Shown here: positions 35,214-47,631 of the stretch, in pieces
Numbering within the stretch: position 1 is the stretch's first letter
How the letters are laid out: each line of letters opens with the position of its first letter
Assembly (NCBI GenBank): GCA_965153355.1
Contig: OZ231126.1
Span: 99,758,001 to 99,822,000, forward strand
Direction of reading: 5' to 3'
DNA from: Flaccisagitta enflata
Lineage: Eukaryota; Chaetognatha; Sagittoidea; Aphragmophora
Length of the DNA stretch: 64,000 nucleotides
The notes under the pieces: generated by a model
Seen by the model: only the letters and a program-made list of their open reading frames with translations
Databases searched by the model: none
What the model was told of the DNA's origin: nothing
Translations under genes and position numbers: made by a program

Positions 35214-35742
35214 AACAAGGCCAACACCTATAAGTCGCGTGCGAGACTTAAATGTGTAATTACTTTATTACCTAACCACATAACTAAAATGACTTTTATT
35301 GAATTTGATTTATATAACATGACTTAAAATGACGTAAAATGACTTAAAATGACCTAAGTTGACTTGAATTGACCTAAAATTACTAAAATTATTCAGTGAC
35401 TAAAATGACTTAAATTGACTTATATTAACATAAAATGACTTTAAATGACTTAAATTGACCTAGAATTACTGAAATTGAATTTAATTTACCTAAATTGACT
35501 TAAACAGACCTAAAATCACTAAAATGATAAAAATTGTTGAAATAACTCAAATGACTTAAATTGACTTAATCTGACTTAAAATGACTTAAAATGATCTAAT
35601 TTGACTTTAAATGACCTAATTGACTTAAAATGAGTTAGTAGGTTTAAAATGAATAAAAAAAGTAAAGTGTGACCAACCGACCGACCGACCGACCAACCGA
35701 CCGACGGACAAAGCGGGGTGTAGAGTCGCGTAGCACGCGACT
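35214..35742 (-). mobile_element. H-type element, GTCGCG family, with TGACTTAAAA core
   Basis: Left edge AACAAGGCCAACACC is the reversed 3' end; next comes AAGTCGCGTGCGAGACTT. The core is about 35 units of a 10-bp repeat (TGACTTAAAA and variants). The right edge is the reversed 5' end (GGGGTGTAGAGTCGCG, then TAGCACGCGACT before AAAAA). Confidence 0.8.
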
Positions 35743-35924
35743 AAAAATAGCGTCCGGTTTTTTATTTTGCCACTGTTAAGAAACGTGGATTAGGGCCAAC
35801 GGTTTTTGCATCAAATCAATTGAACACCCCAGCCTGCAGCTTTTTTAAACAGACTATGTCTTTACTGTTGAAAACCACTCGCTATATGACTTCTCTCCAT
35901 GATTTAGAGGTGCCAGATTTGATA

Positions 35925-36533
35925 CTATCTTGGTCAAAATAAGAGTCCGCCATGTTTTCTTACGTTATGGCGAGATTTTTCCAAAAAACATATAAAAATT
36001 GGTGATCATTAGAAAGCTCTGCAAAATTGTGATCTAATGCTACCAAGCTGACCTCTGTAGCTCAATTTGTTTAGATTTTACAGCAGAAAGAGTAAAATGA
36101 TTCATTTTGATTTCTAAAGCAAAATCGTCGATTTCTGTTTTTGAAATTCCACCAGCTTCATTTGGATATTTTCTATACAAAGAAATTATAGAAGCATAAA
36201 AAAATTGGTGACCGTTGTAAAAAGCTTCAAAAGAGCTTCCATTTGCCACCAAGCAGAGCTCATTTGCTCAAATTATTTAGATTTTACAACAAAATTAGTA
36301 CAAGCTTCATCATAAAACCAAATTGGCAAAAACTGATAAAAGAGATGAGAAACTGGTCTTACGCAAATCAGTTATGCTGCCATATGACACTGTAAAAATC
36401 ACCATACAAGCGTTATCTTGTGCCAAAATACGCTAAAATAAACTTGTATAGTAAGAAAACAGGTTTTTCAGATCAATATTCAAGGTTTAAGAACTAAATT
36501 TAATTGTGAGGACTCTTATTTTGACCAAGATAG
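35925..36533. mobile_element. TA-flanked MITE, CTATCTTGG termini, nested
   Basis: Inverted ends CTATCTTGGTCAAAATAAGA and TCTTATTTTGACCAAGATAG, with TA at 35923-35924 and 36534-36535. The opposite arm of the host palindrome has the uninterrupted sequence with a single TA (GATATC at 37933-37938), confirming insertion at TA. Confidence 0.85.
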
Positions 36534-37421
36534 TATTTTGATCATAACTTGATGGTGGTTGTGGTAAAAATGTCAAATTAAGGTCATTTTGGCCGCCAAA
36601 TTGGGCCACTTAGCCTAAGAAATCAAACCTAAAATCCATGAGATTATAAAACTAGAGCTCAAGATCTAACTGGTGGTGCAATCCGCATGTTTCTATCATT
36701 TTTCGTTTAGATTTGAAAGCATTTCCAAGATGAAAGGATTTGAAGAAAAAATTGTGGCTTCAATTTCAGCGGCAATTTTGACATTTTTCACAAATTTCAA
36801 TATTTCGCGACTTTTGAAGGACCAATCGGCACAAAATTGGTGATCAAATTGAAGAGTTTTTCCTGTTCTAGCTGATGGTAAAAAAAATTTTGATCGATAT
36901 TCCCCCCAAAAAATTTTAGAGACTGTAGAAGCAGGTGCAAAAAAATCGATTTTTTTTGCAAATTGGTCAATTTTGGATGAAAAATTAGGCCACTTCCAAT
37001 TTTCAAAAAGACATGAGCAAAATAAAGTAGGCCACTTCCAATTTACAAAAAGAGCAAAATAAAGTACAAGCTCAAGAGCTAACCAGTTGTCAATGTTTTT
37101 GCATTTAGATTTTATAGCACTTCAAAGATCTAAGGGTATGTCAAAATAACAATTTTTGGGTATTTTAATCTTTGAAGTTCTATAAAATCTAAATGCAAAA
37201 ACAAATTGACACGCCAATTGCACCACTGGTTAGCTCCTGAGCAGTACTTTATTTTGCTTATGGATTTTAAGTCTTTTTATGAATTGGAAGTGGCCTAATT
37301 TTTCATCCAAAATTGACCAATTTGCAAAAAAAATTGACTTTTTTGCACCTGCTTCTACAGTCTCTAAAATTTTTTGGGGGGAATATCGATCAAAATTTTT
37401 TTTACCATCAGCTAGAACAGG

Positions 37422-37618
37422 AACAAGGCCGGATACACGGCCACCGAAGTCCCGTGCGGGTGGGCAGGGGCCATATTAGAGGTCACCAGATCATTTGGGC
37501 AGGAGCAGTGAGGTCAAAGAAATAAAATCATAAAAAAAGTAAAGTGTGACCAACCAACCGACCAACCAACCAACCAACCGACAGACAAAGCGGGTTGTAG
37601 AGTCGCGTGCAGGCAACT
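37422..37618 (-). mobile_element. H-type element, GTCGCG family, with documented empty site
   Basis: Left edge AACAAGGCCGGATACACGGC is the reversed 3' end (hairpin GGCCG-TGTATC-CGGCC, TTGTT). The right edge GTCGCGTGCAGGCAACT is the reversed 5' end before AAAAA. The left arm of the palindrome reads through as AACAGG, five A, CTCTTC. The net insertion is about 197 bp into that A run, with no other duplicated host bases. Confidence 0.85.
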
Positions 37619-38073
37619 AAAAACTCTTCAATTTGATCACCAATTTTATGCAGATTGGTCCATCCCAAAGTCGCAAAATATTAAAATTTGTGAAAAATGT
37701 CAAAATTGCCACTGAAATAGATGCTGCCATTTTCCCTTCAAACCCTTTCATCTTTGAAATGCTCTCAAATCTAAATGAAAAATGATAGAAACATGCGGAT
37801 TGCATCACTAGTGAGACTTGAGCTCTAGTTTTATAATCTCATGGATTTTAGGTTTGATTTTTAAGGCTAAGTGGCCCAATTTGGCGGCCAAAATGACCTA
37901 AATTTGACATTTTTACCACAAGTTATGATCAAGATATCGAATCTGGCACCTCTAAATCACGGAGAAAAGTCTTATAGCGAGTAGTTTTCAACAGTATAGA
38001 CATAGTCTGTTTCAAAAAGCTGCAGGCTGGGGTGTTCAATTGATTTGATACAAAAACCGTTGGCCCTAACGTG

Positions 38074-38890
<817 letters not shown>

Positions 38891-39073
38891 AGCCTTTCCG
38901 CGGTGCATGAGGATATAGGCAGTGAAACAGAGGCTATTTTGGGCATTGGGTGGTGAAAGCGTTGCAAAAACAACAGCTTGGAACTTGCAAGACCCAAAAT
39001 GTCCGAAGTAGCAAAGTGCAGACATACTGATGGTTTTAAAAGAATAGCGACTGGTTGAGTTGCTTGTGGATAG

Positions 39074-39303
39074 AAAGAAAGAAAGAAAGAATGAATGAAT
39101 GAATGAATGAATGAATGAATGAATGAATGAATGAATGAATGAATGAATGAATGAAAGAAAGAAAGAAAAAAGAAAGAAAGAAAGAAAGAAACAAACAAAC
39201 AAACAAACAAACAAACAAACAAACAAACAAACAAACAAACAAACAAACAAACAAACAAAGAAAAAGAGAGAGAGAAGGAAAGAAAGAAAGAAAGAGAGAA
39301 AGT
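39074..39303. repeat. (GAAA)n-(GAAT)n-(GAAA)n-(AAAC)n-(GAAA)n compound microsatellite
   Basis: Successive tetranucleotide blocks differing by one base, ending where the C-type element begins. Confidence 0.95.
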
Positions 39304-40076
39304 AACAGGCCGCTCAAGCGTCATTATGGTCAGCGGTTCCCGATGCCCCATTGATATCATTTAGTATTGAAGTGTTGGGGTAATGGGGCCGCGGCCCCGG
39401 AGGGGTCGATGACCTATGATTCCACACAGGGCAATTTTGTTTTGGGAGGCATGATCTTGGGTCTGAGAGGTCTGATCTGGGGTCCATAAGGTCTGATCTG
39501 GGGTGTGATAGGCCTGATAAGAGGTCTGGGAGGCCTGAGTTAAGGCTTAAGAAGCCTGAAAAGAGGACTGAGAGGCCTGATTTGGGGTCTGAGAGGCCTG
39601 ATTTGGGATCCCAGATGCCTGATTTGTAGTTTGAGAGGCCGGATTTGGGGTCTGAGAGGCCTGATAAGAGGCCCGAAAACCTGAGTTGGGGCCTAAGAGG
39701 CCTGATCTGTGGTCTGAGAGGCCTGATTTGGGGTCTGAGAGGCCTGATTTGGGATCCCAGATGCTTGATTTGTAGTTTGAGAGGCCTGATTTGAGGTCTG
39801 AGAGGCCTGATTTGGGGTCTAATAGGCCGGATTTGAGGTCTTAGAGGCCTGCTTTGAGGTCTGAGAGACCTGATTTGGGTTCTGAAAAGCCTGATTTGGG
39901 GTCTGAGAGGCCTGATTTGGGGTCTGAGAGGCCTGATTTGAGGTCTGAGAGGCCTGCTTTGAGGTCTGAGAGGCCTGATTTGAGGCGTCGAGGGGGGGGG
40001 GTGGACACTGACATTAGACCGGAAAAATTGCCCTGTGTGGAACCATAGGTCATCGACCCCTCCAGGGCCGCTGCCC
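39304..40076 (-). mobile_element. C-type tandem-core element inserted in (GAAA)n
   Basis: Left edge AACAGGCCGCTCAAGCGTCA is the reversed tail (hairpin CGCT-TG-AGCG, GCCTGTT). Then GGTCAGCGGTTCCCGATGCC and the first arm (GGGGCCGCGGCCCCGGAGGG; ATGACCTATGATTCCACACA). The core has about 25 units of GGTCTGAGAGGCCTGATTTG. Second arm, GCCGCTGCCC. GAAA repeats lie on both sides. Confidence 0.75.
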
Positions 40077-40081
40077 AAAAA

Positions 40082-40129
<48 letters not shown>

Positions 40130-40150
40130 CAGAAAGAAAGAAAGAAAGAA
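40077..40150. repeat. (GAAA)n microsatellite
   Basis: Continuation of the GAAA host repeat to the right of the C-type element. Confidence 0.95.
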
Positions 40151-40296
40151 ACAACAGCGGTGTGGTGAAAGAAGAAAAAGAGAGAAAAAAAAAACAAAAA
40201 AAATGGAGGGAAGAAAAAAAAGAAAAGGAAAAAGGAAAAAAACATTTCAAAATTCCAAGCGTATTTCAATCGATGAACTCCTGGTCGCGTCGGTCG

Positions 40297-40298
<2 letters not shown>

Positions 40299-40390
<92 letters not shown>
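40299..40390. repeat. (GA)n microsatellite
   Basis: About 45 GA units. Confidence 0.95.
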
Positions 40391-40394
<4 letters not shown>

Positions 40395-40418
40395 AAGAAA
40401 AAGAGAAAGAAAAGAAAA

Positions 40419-41049
40419 TAGTCGCAAAAGCGTTACATGGTCAGCGGTACCCGATGCCCCTAAGTTAGAGTATGGGCCTATGTGGGATTGAGATTATGAG
40501 AGGGGCAGCGGCCCTGGAGGGGCCGATGACCTATGATTCCACATAGGACAATTTTCTATAGTTTGAGAAGCTGGTTTGGAGGGCCTGATTTTGGGTATTA
40601 AAGGTCTTATTCAGGGTCTGAGAGGCGTGGTTTGGGGTCTAAGAGGCTTGATTTGGGGGTCTGAAAGGCCTGATTTTTGGTCTGAGGGGTCTAATTTGGG
40701 GTCTGTAAGGTCTGACTTTTGATCAGAGAGACCTAATTTGGGGTCTGAGAGACCTGATTTAGAGTCTGAAAGGCCTGATTTGGGGTCTGAGAGGCCTGAT
40801 TTAGGGTCTGAGAGGCCTGATTTAGGGTATGGGAGGCCTGATTAGGGGTCTGAGAGGCCTGATGTGGGGCTGGAAAGGTCTGATTTGGGGTCTGAAAAGC
40901 CTGATTTGGGGTCCAAGAGGCCTTTTTTGGGGTCAAAAGGGCTTCATTTGCAGTCTTTGGGGAAGGGGGGGACGTACATACGGACGGAAACCGGAGAAAA
41001 TTGCCCTATGTGGAATTATAGGTCATCGGCCCCTCCGGGACCGCTGCCC
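40419..41049 (-). mobile_element. C-type tandem-core element
   Basis: Left edge TAGTCGCAAAAGCGTTACAT is the reversed tail (hairpin CGC-TTTT-GCG, ACTATT). First arm GGGGCAGCGGCCCTGGAGGG, core of GGTCTGAGAGGCCTGATTTA units, second arm ending CCGCTGCCC before AAAAA. It lies between purine microsatellites. Confidence 0.72.
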
Positions 41050-41058
41050 AAAAAGGGG

Positions 41059-41060
<2 letters not shown>

Positions 41061-41147
<87 letters not shown>
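41061..41147. repeat. (GA)n microsatellite
   Basis: About 43 GA units. Confidence 0.95.
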
Positions 41148-41148
<1 letters not shown>

Positions 41149-41440
41149 GTGCCCACCTTTTTCTCAGAGCGATGCAATTAAAAACCAAGAGGAGTTTTTA
41201 TGGAGGATAGAATTCAGAGAGAACGAGGGTTGGGTGCCCAGTTGAGGATAGGGAAGGGGATGTAAGGGTAGTTGCTAGGGTTAAAAAACGAAAGGGTCGT
41301 TTTTAGAAAAGTTTCGCGTTAAGGTGTCAAAACTGGAAATCAAACAAGAAATGAAAATATTGCCAAGTTTACGTTCATGCCGCAGACCAGAGCGATGCAA
41401 CAAATTTCAAAGAAAAGATTAACGCTTCCGAGACTGACTC

Positions 41441-41837
<397 letters not shown>

Positions 41838-42056
41838 AACAAGGCCAAGTAGGCCAACGATGCGTCCTCTTTGAATGAACGTGTTTTATGATTTAATGTT
41901 TTTTTAATGAATGAATGTCATTTGTGAATGAATGAATGATTGAATGAATGAATTACTTGTTGTATGCTTATTTTACTGGGGTAGAACGGACCAACGGACC
42001 GACGGACCGACGGGCGGACCGACAAAGCGGGGTGTAGAGTCGCGTAGCACGCGACT
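41838..42056 (-). mobile_element. H-type element with ends from two families
   Basis: The 3' end (left, reversed) has GGACGCATC and the hairpin GGCC-TACTT-GGCC with TTGTT, as in the GATGCGTCC family. The 5' end (right, reversed) is AGTCGCGTGCTACGCGACTC, as in the GTCGCG family. Between them are GAAT-type repeats and GGAC runs. Confidence 0.55.
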
Positions 42057-42726
42057 AAAACTAACACGCACACGAAAAAGGGTTTGACTACAAAAAATGA
42101 GGGCACATTTTTTATGAAGAAAATTAAACGTAAACAAAAAATTCTTCAGAAAAAGAAACGTTGCGGGTCACTATGAAATTTACGCACAGGTTATGAGCGA
42201 TAAAGCATATGCGTAGAATCTGTTCACCGGTGTTCGAGATTATTCATCTTCTGCTCATGAACGAGTAACGCTGTTCAGAACACTCTGCTGAGTGCATTGT
42301 GCTTTAGAAAATGAAAGTTGAAAAAGTTGAAATGCTAAAAGTGATAGATCTGATTGGAGATAGTTCCTGTGCATTAAAGTGCCAAGAATTTCGAATTACA
42401 TAATACACCAAAATTTGGTCTTTGATGAAAAAAAAAATGCCAAAAATACAGTCGTAGACAAACCAGTAGATAGCTAGATTTGGCGGTAAAAAGATTTTGA
42501 ACAACTTGAATACGATTCCGTGTTTGCGGGGAAACCAACACGGCGTATAAGCCTTTGTATCTACCATCACCCATCACCCATCACCCACTTCCCCCTCCCC
42601 CCTCCATCTCTGTCTCATCGACTGTTGACCAGATGCCGTGATTCTCGAGCCCTAAGCTTTTTATGCGATACCCACAACGCTATGTTTGTTTTTCTTCGAC
42701 GTGAGGCGTGCGAGCTGAGTGTGGAA

Positions 42727-42728
<2 letters not shown>
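42057..42728. other. No gene supported
   Basis: AT-rich sequence, a small CCCATCACCCATCACCCA repeat at 42568-42586, and nothing else recognisable. Confidence 0.4.
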
Positions 42729-42813
<85 letters not shown>

Positions 42814-42970
42814 GACAGAGACAGAGACAGAGACAGAGACAGAGAGACAGAGACAGATACAGAGACACAGAGATAGAGACAGACCGACAAAGACGAAGAG
42901 AGAGACAGATTATCAGAGAATTCTAAAAAGAGGCAGAGAGACAGAGAGGACGACAAAAAAAAAAAAAAAA
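42729..42970. repeat. (GA)n then (GAGACA)n microsatellites and an A run
   Basis: GA units to about 42803, GAGACA-type hexamers to about 42945, then a short poly-A. Confidence 0.9.
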
Positions 42971-43151
42971 AAAGAATAGAGGCAGAGCGGTATTAACGGT
43001 CAGATAAATGGAATGATTGAAGAACAGACTGGCGGATTAACTCACTGTATATAGCTGTATCGCTGACTGACAGAGAACATAGCGAGCGATCTAGAGTATA
43101 ATTAAAGAACTCCGGATTGAAAACAAGTCAGAAACTCAGGCTAGCGCAGAT

Positions 43152-43398
43152 AACGAGTAACGCGGGCTCGCAGTATCGTTGCGGACAAGTGCGCAGGGGC
43201 ATACAACCCCCATCCCATGCTCTCTCCCACACAGAGACATTCTGCAGCATCATAAATACACGTTTCCCCACTTTCCAACCCGATCATCATGGACGGACGG
43301 ACGGACGGACGGATGGACGGACCAATGGATGGACGGACCAATGGACGGACGGACCAACGGATAGACGAAGCTTCTTGTAGAGTTGCGTGTCCATAGCT
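43152..43398 (-). mobile_element. H-type element, GTTGCGGAC family, abutting the F5/8C exon
   Basis: 5' end (right, reversed) AGCTATGGACACGCAACTC, then CTACAAGAAGCTTCGTC and GTCC runs. 3' end (left, reversed) TTGTATGCCCCTGCGCAC, then GTCCGCAACG and GCGAGCCCGCGTTACTCGTT, matching 45107-45310. The 5' hairpin has lost its left half relative to the family form AGTTGCGGACACGCAACT. Confidence 0.65.
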
Positions 43399-43876
43399 GT
43401 AAAGGCCTTTGCCATAACCGCGTGAGCGTGGTCCGGTACCGACTTGACGCAAATTCCGTATGTTGAAAACGATCCCCTTTTCTCTCTCGCGATTGCCGTT
43501 GTTCGGACGTAACCAGAAATGCCCCAATCAAAGTCAACGACATCATCGACAATTGCCAATTTCTGCCAAAAGGTGGCGTCCATCAATTCTTCCGCGTCCC
43601 CGTTTCTCGGGATTTCTTCATTCGTCGCCCAAATTTCAAATTGCTTCGGAGCTTGCTTCACTGCGATTTCTTCCACCTTATCTCGCCTCGGCATGAACGA
43701 AATCTCAGCGACCGTTTGTTTGGTCGGAAACGTGACGTAAATGAGTTGTGGGAACTCGTAAGCTTTGAGACTATGCCATGGAACTTTTGACGTGGTCGAG
43801 AAAGCATTCGCAGCTTCATAAGCGTCACTCCACCGACTGGAGGCGCCGAACTTCGCTCCTTCGTAGGAAATCAAAT
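43399..43876 (-). CDS. Exon encoding an F5/8 type C (discoidin-like) domain
   Basis: F5/8C domains are extracellular beta-sandwich domains of about 140-150 residues that bind carbohydrate or phospholipid, common in animal secreted and adhesive proteins. The acceptor is strong (TTTATCCATCCACAG, AG at 43877-43878), so the exon starts at 43876 in phase 1. I prefer this to the ATG at 43910, which lies in the intron. The peptide has family-typical text: LISYEGAKFGASSRWSD near the start, WHSLKAYEFPQLIYVTF, then VAEISFMPRRDK, APKQFEIWATNEE, FWQKL, and RTTAIAREKRGSFSTYGICV towards the end. About 159 codons cover nearly the whole domain. The frame runs on into the H-type element and stops at 43287; the true end or donor is unclear. 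Whether the exon is still expressed is unknown. Confidence 0.7.
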
Positions 43877-43918
43877 CTGTGGATGGATAAACAGATAAAG
43901 AATCGGCCAAAACGTTAT

Positions 43919-44075
43919 TTAGACACTGTGGGGCGCTTGCTCGGCATGCAAAATTTTTGGGGCACCTCAGTGACTCAGAATATCATCCACTTCTCACAAA
44001 AAAAAAAAAAACACTCTCAAGGAAAATGACCTCCAGTCCATTTCGAGTTAGCCGCAGCAAGGTTTTTTATACAGT
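43919..44075 (+). repeat. Inverted duplicate of 48728-48883, frame broken
   Basis: About 155 bp match 48728-48883 in inverted orientation (GGGGCGCTTGCTCGGCATGC; CACCTCAGTGACTCAGAA). Here an A14 run at 43999-44012 interrupts the reading that is open in the other copy. Confidence 0.7.
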
Positions 44076-44105
44076 GAAGAACCATTTTTTTCAATGAATT
44101 TTTTT

Positions 44106-44279
44106 AGTCGCGGACACGCGACTCTACACCTTGCCGTGTCGGTCGGTAGGTCGGTAGGTCGGTAGGTCGGTCCGTCGGTCGGTCCGTCGGTCCGTCACAT
44201 TTCTGAATTTCGAGCAGTTTTCACATTACTGCTCCTGCCCAACCGTCCGCGACTGGATTGCCGTGTATCCGGCCTTGTT
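44106..44279 (+). mobile_element. H-type element, GTCGCGGAC family
   Basis: After TTTTTT: hairpin AGTCGCGGACACGCGACT, CTACACCTTGCCGTGTC and GTCGGTAG runs. 3' inverted copy GTCCGCGAC, hairpin GCCG-TGTATC-CGGC, CTTGTT. Confidence 0.8.
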
Positions 44280-44353
44280 TTCTGTTGCACTTGATTTTAC
44301 GGAAGTATTGGTCAATCTTACTGGTGAGGCAATTGCCGTCTTTCTTGACGTCT

Positions 44354-44355
44354 TT

Positions 44356-44408
<53 letters not shown>

Positions 44409-44409
44409 T

Positions 44410-44460
<51 letters not shown>

Positions 44461-44461
44461 T
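44354..44461. repeat. (ATC)n microsatellite
   Basis: About 35 ATC units with one TTA interruption. Confidence 0.95.
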
Positions 44462-44730
44462 TGATTACTAACTTCATCCTCATTGGTATTATAACAATCA
44501 TAAATATCTACAAAACATCACTTTAACTGTCAGTTTCTTCATCATTCACATGATTAAATTTTTTATCATTATCACTATTATCCTCAATATCATAATTGTC
44601 ATTACCTGATTACCAGCATAGCCATTGATATCATCATATTCATTATTCCACTTGAAAGCATTATAGTAACGATCTTCCTCAATCTATCAACAAGCCCAAC
44701 TCTTACAGACATCAGCTCGGCATTTAAACT
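44462..44730. other. No gene recognised
   Basis: AT-rich sequence with residual ATCATT-like units. Confidence 0.4.
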
Positions 44731-44830
44731 TTTTTCTAGCATGCCTATAAAAGGCTCTGTTGGTCTGTTGGTCTGTTGGTCTGTTGGTGCGTTGGTCGGT
44801 CGGTGGTTGGATGGTTGGTCACGCTTGAGT
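44731..44830 (+). mobile_element. H-like 5' end remnant
   Basis: TTTTTTCTAGCATGCCTATAAAAGG is followed by GTTGGTCT and GTCGGTCGG runs, resembling H-type 5' ends (CTATAAGAGG). No matching 3' end is found nearby. Confidence 0.35.
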
Positions 44831-45106
44831 TGGAAATCGCTAAAAAAAAAGCAAAAATCACGGAAAACAATTCAGCCATTTATGACGCAAGCCCAATTGT
44901 AGCCGCTATGCGATGCCGTACAGCGGAAATTGTATCAACCTTTACATTATAACCTGCTTCAGCTTGATTGGTATCAGTTCATAAAACCAACAACGTTATG
45001 AGTCAACTTATGTTTCCCGCTGTAAGTTACTGTTATTGGTCCCGCTGTGGTGGGTTGAAAATTGATAAAAGCGTGGCTTCCATTTTTTCAATTTTCTTTT
45101 CTTTTT

Positions 45107-45310
45107 AGTTGCGGACACGCAACTCTATAAGAGGCTTTGTCCGTCCGTCCATCCGTCCATCCGTTGGAAGCAGTCATCAAGTTGAAAAGTGGGGAAACGA
45201 GCGTTTTAGATAGGTATGTTTGAGTGTTGGGGGTGGGTCTGGGTGTGGATGGGGGTTGGATGCCCCTGCCCACCCGTCCGCAACGATATTGTGACCCCGC
45301 GTCACTTGTT
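45107..45310 (+). mobile_element. H-type element, GTTGCGGAC family
   Basis: After TTTTT: hairpin AGTTGCGGACACGCAACT, CTATAAGAGGCTTTGTC and GTCC runs. 3' side GTTGGATGCCCCTGCCCACC, inverted copy GTCCGCAAC, hairpin GTGAC-CCCGC-GTCAC, TTGTT. It is the reference copy for this family. Confidence 0.82.
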
Positions 45311-45614
45311 TCTTCTGTTCTTCCATTCCTCCCTACTTAACACCTTAAAAGTGAAGGAAATTGTGCGGTCCTCTCAGTCTGTCTCTCTCTCAGTCTTTGT
45401 TTTTTTTTCATAATATTAGATTTGACTTTTGTTTGGCATAATTTCATCGGTCCCAGTTAGATACTTTGTCCACAATGTTGATTTGAATCAAAGCATGCAT
45501 TTATAGGTAGGGCTCTATCTAAGCTTCATTTATGCATATAATTTTCTTTGATTTTAACTCCTTACTCAATGGATTGAGCTACAAATGCCCAATTGGTCTT
45601 GGATGAAAAAAAAA

Positions 45615-45745
45615 AACAAGGCCGGATACACGGCCATCAGTTGCGGACGGATGGGCAGGGGCGGAAATGCGCATTTTAACACTTTTTGACTTGATCAGCA
45701 CGGATGGACGGACGGACGGACGGACGGACGGAACAACGGACAACT
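45615..45745 (-). mobile_element. H-type element, 5' end shortened
   Basis: Left edge AACAAGGCCGGATACACGGC is the reversed 3' end, with GTTGCGGACGG. It ends right after a GGAC run with CAACT before AAAAAA, so the usual 5' hairpin is missing. Confidence 0.6.
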
Positions 45746-46115
45746 AAAAAATAAAAGGAGTTTGAAAGATATCTTTCATTCTAAACCAATCATAGCCCAT
45801 ACCGGTTAAAAATGAAAATAAATTGTTACCAATATGGATAAATTTGGCCTCACCTATAATTACTTGCTAATCGCTTGCACGTAACACTACAACCTGCTTT
45901 ATTGGTCCATCTGTCTTTTTGTCCATCCATCCATCAGTCAGTCCATCTATTGGTCAAACTTCACTTTTTTTATTTTTTTCTCGCTTTTTTTTTTCGTGTT
46001 CCTTTTTATTTTTTTTTTATTTTAGTGTTTCTTCTTATTCTTTTTTCTTTTTGTGTTTCTTTTCTTTTCCTTCTTCTTTTCTTTTTAGTTTTCTTTCCTT
46101 TTCTTTTCTTTTTCT

Positions 46116-46801
<686 letters not shown>

Positions 46802-46879
46802 ACAAGATTCTGCACAAAGAGTTTTTTTGGTCCTGGTAGGGCAAGAGAACAATATCTGGTGTAAGTCCACTAAAAGTCC

Positions 46880-47147
46880 AACTTAAAACTTTGTCGTCTT
46901 TTCTTCTATACAACAGAATGAAAAAAAAATGTTTTCACTCTGATCCCGCTTTAAGTCGTGGTCTAGAGGACCCTCAAATTCGACAAATCATTCTGTTATG
47001 TTTTGCAATGTGATGCTGTACAGCAAAAATATAGACAAAACTTAAGCTCTATGCATTTTGCATACTCCCTAGAATTGGTCAAAAGGAATAAATGATCAAT
47101 AGTATTGATCTTGCATCGGTAAAGTCACGGAATACACAGTGGAAAAA
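46880..47147. other. No gene recognised
   Basis: Unique-looking AT-rich sequence. Confidence 0.4.
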
Positions 47148-47372
47148 CAGATTTCTTTAAAAAAAGTGCACAAAAAGTTTTACATGTTATCACATAAAAT
47201 TCTAGGACTCTCTCTGAACATAAAAATTTGCATTTCTAAGAACATGGCCCTTTTCTTAAAAGTGTTAACACGGACGCCATGTTTTTCAAAATGCAAATTT
47301 TTACGTTCAGGGACAGTCTTAGAATTTTACGCGAGACATGTTTACTGCACAAAATCAGATTTTTTATGAATA
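47148..47372. repeat. Palindrome with a short loop
   Basis: Inverted arms of about 100 bp (GAACATAAAAATTTGCATTT versus AAATGCAAATTTTTACGTTC; CTAAGAACATGG versus CCATGTTTTTC). Probably a small foldback or MITE-like element; ends not resolved. Confidence 0.6.
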
Positions 47373-47631
47373 TCCATCAATTTTACACCCTTTATTTTAA
47401 CTTCTCATACGCATATCATACTAAAATCTATCTTATTATGCAAAAAGTTAAATGATATCACAGAAAAATACTTTATTTTGAGTAGATAGCAAAGAATCGG
47501 CAAAAAAGAAAATCTCATGAAAACTGTTTTGACATGTAAAATTGTGTACTCGTTTGCACCGTGACTTAACTGTCCTCTTTGCAGGACCACACAGCGGCCC
47601 CATTTTGGGCCATGTCATATCTCAATTCAAA

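Larger units (their letters stand above)
35791..38068. mobile_element. Palindromic hAT-like element with 8-bp target duplication
   Basis: Ends TAGGGCCAACGG and CCGTTGGCCCTA are inverted and flanked by identical ACGTGGAT (35783-35790 and 38069-38076). The arms (35791-37100 and 37180-38068) are inverted copies over their length. An exact 8-bp duplication is the hAT-superfamily hallmark; no transposase is encoded. The left arm carries a TA-MITE (35925-36533) and the right arm an H-type element (37422-37618), so each arm shows the other's empty site. Confidence 0.8.
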
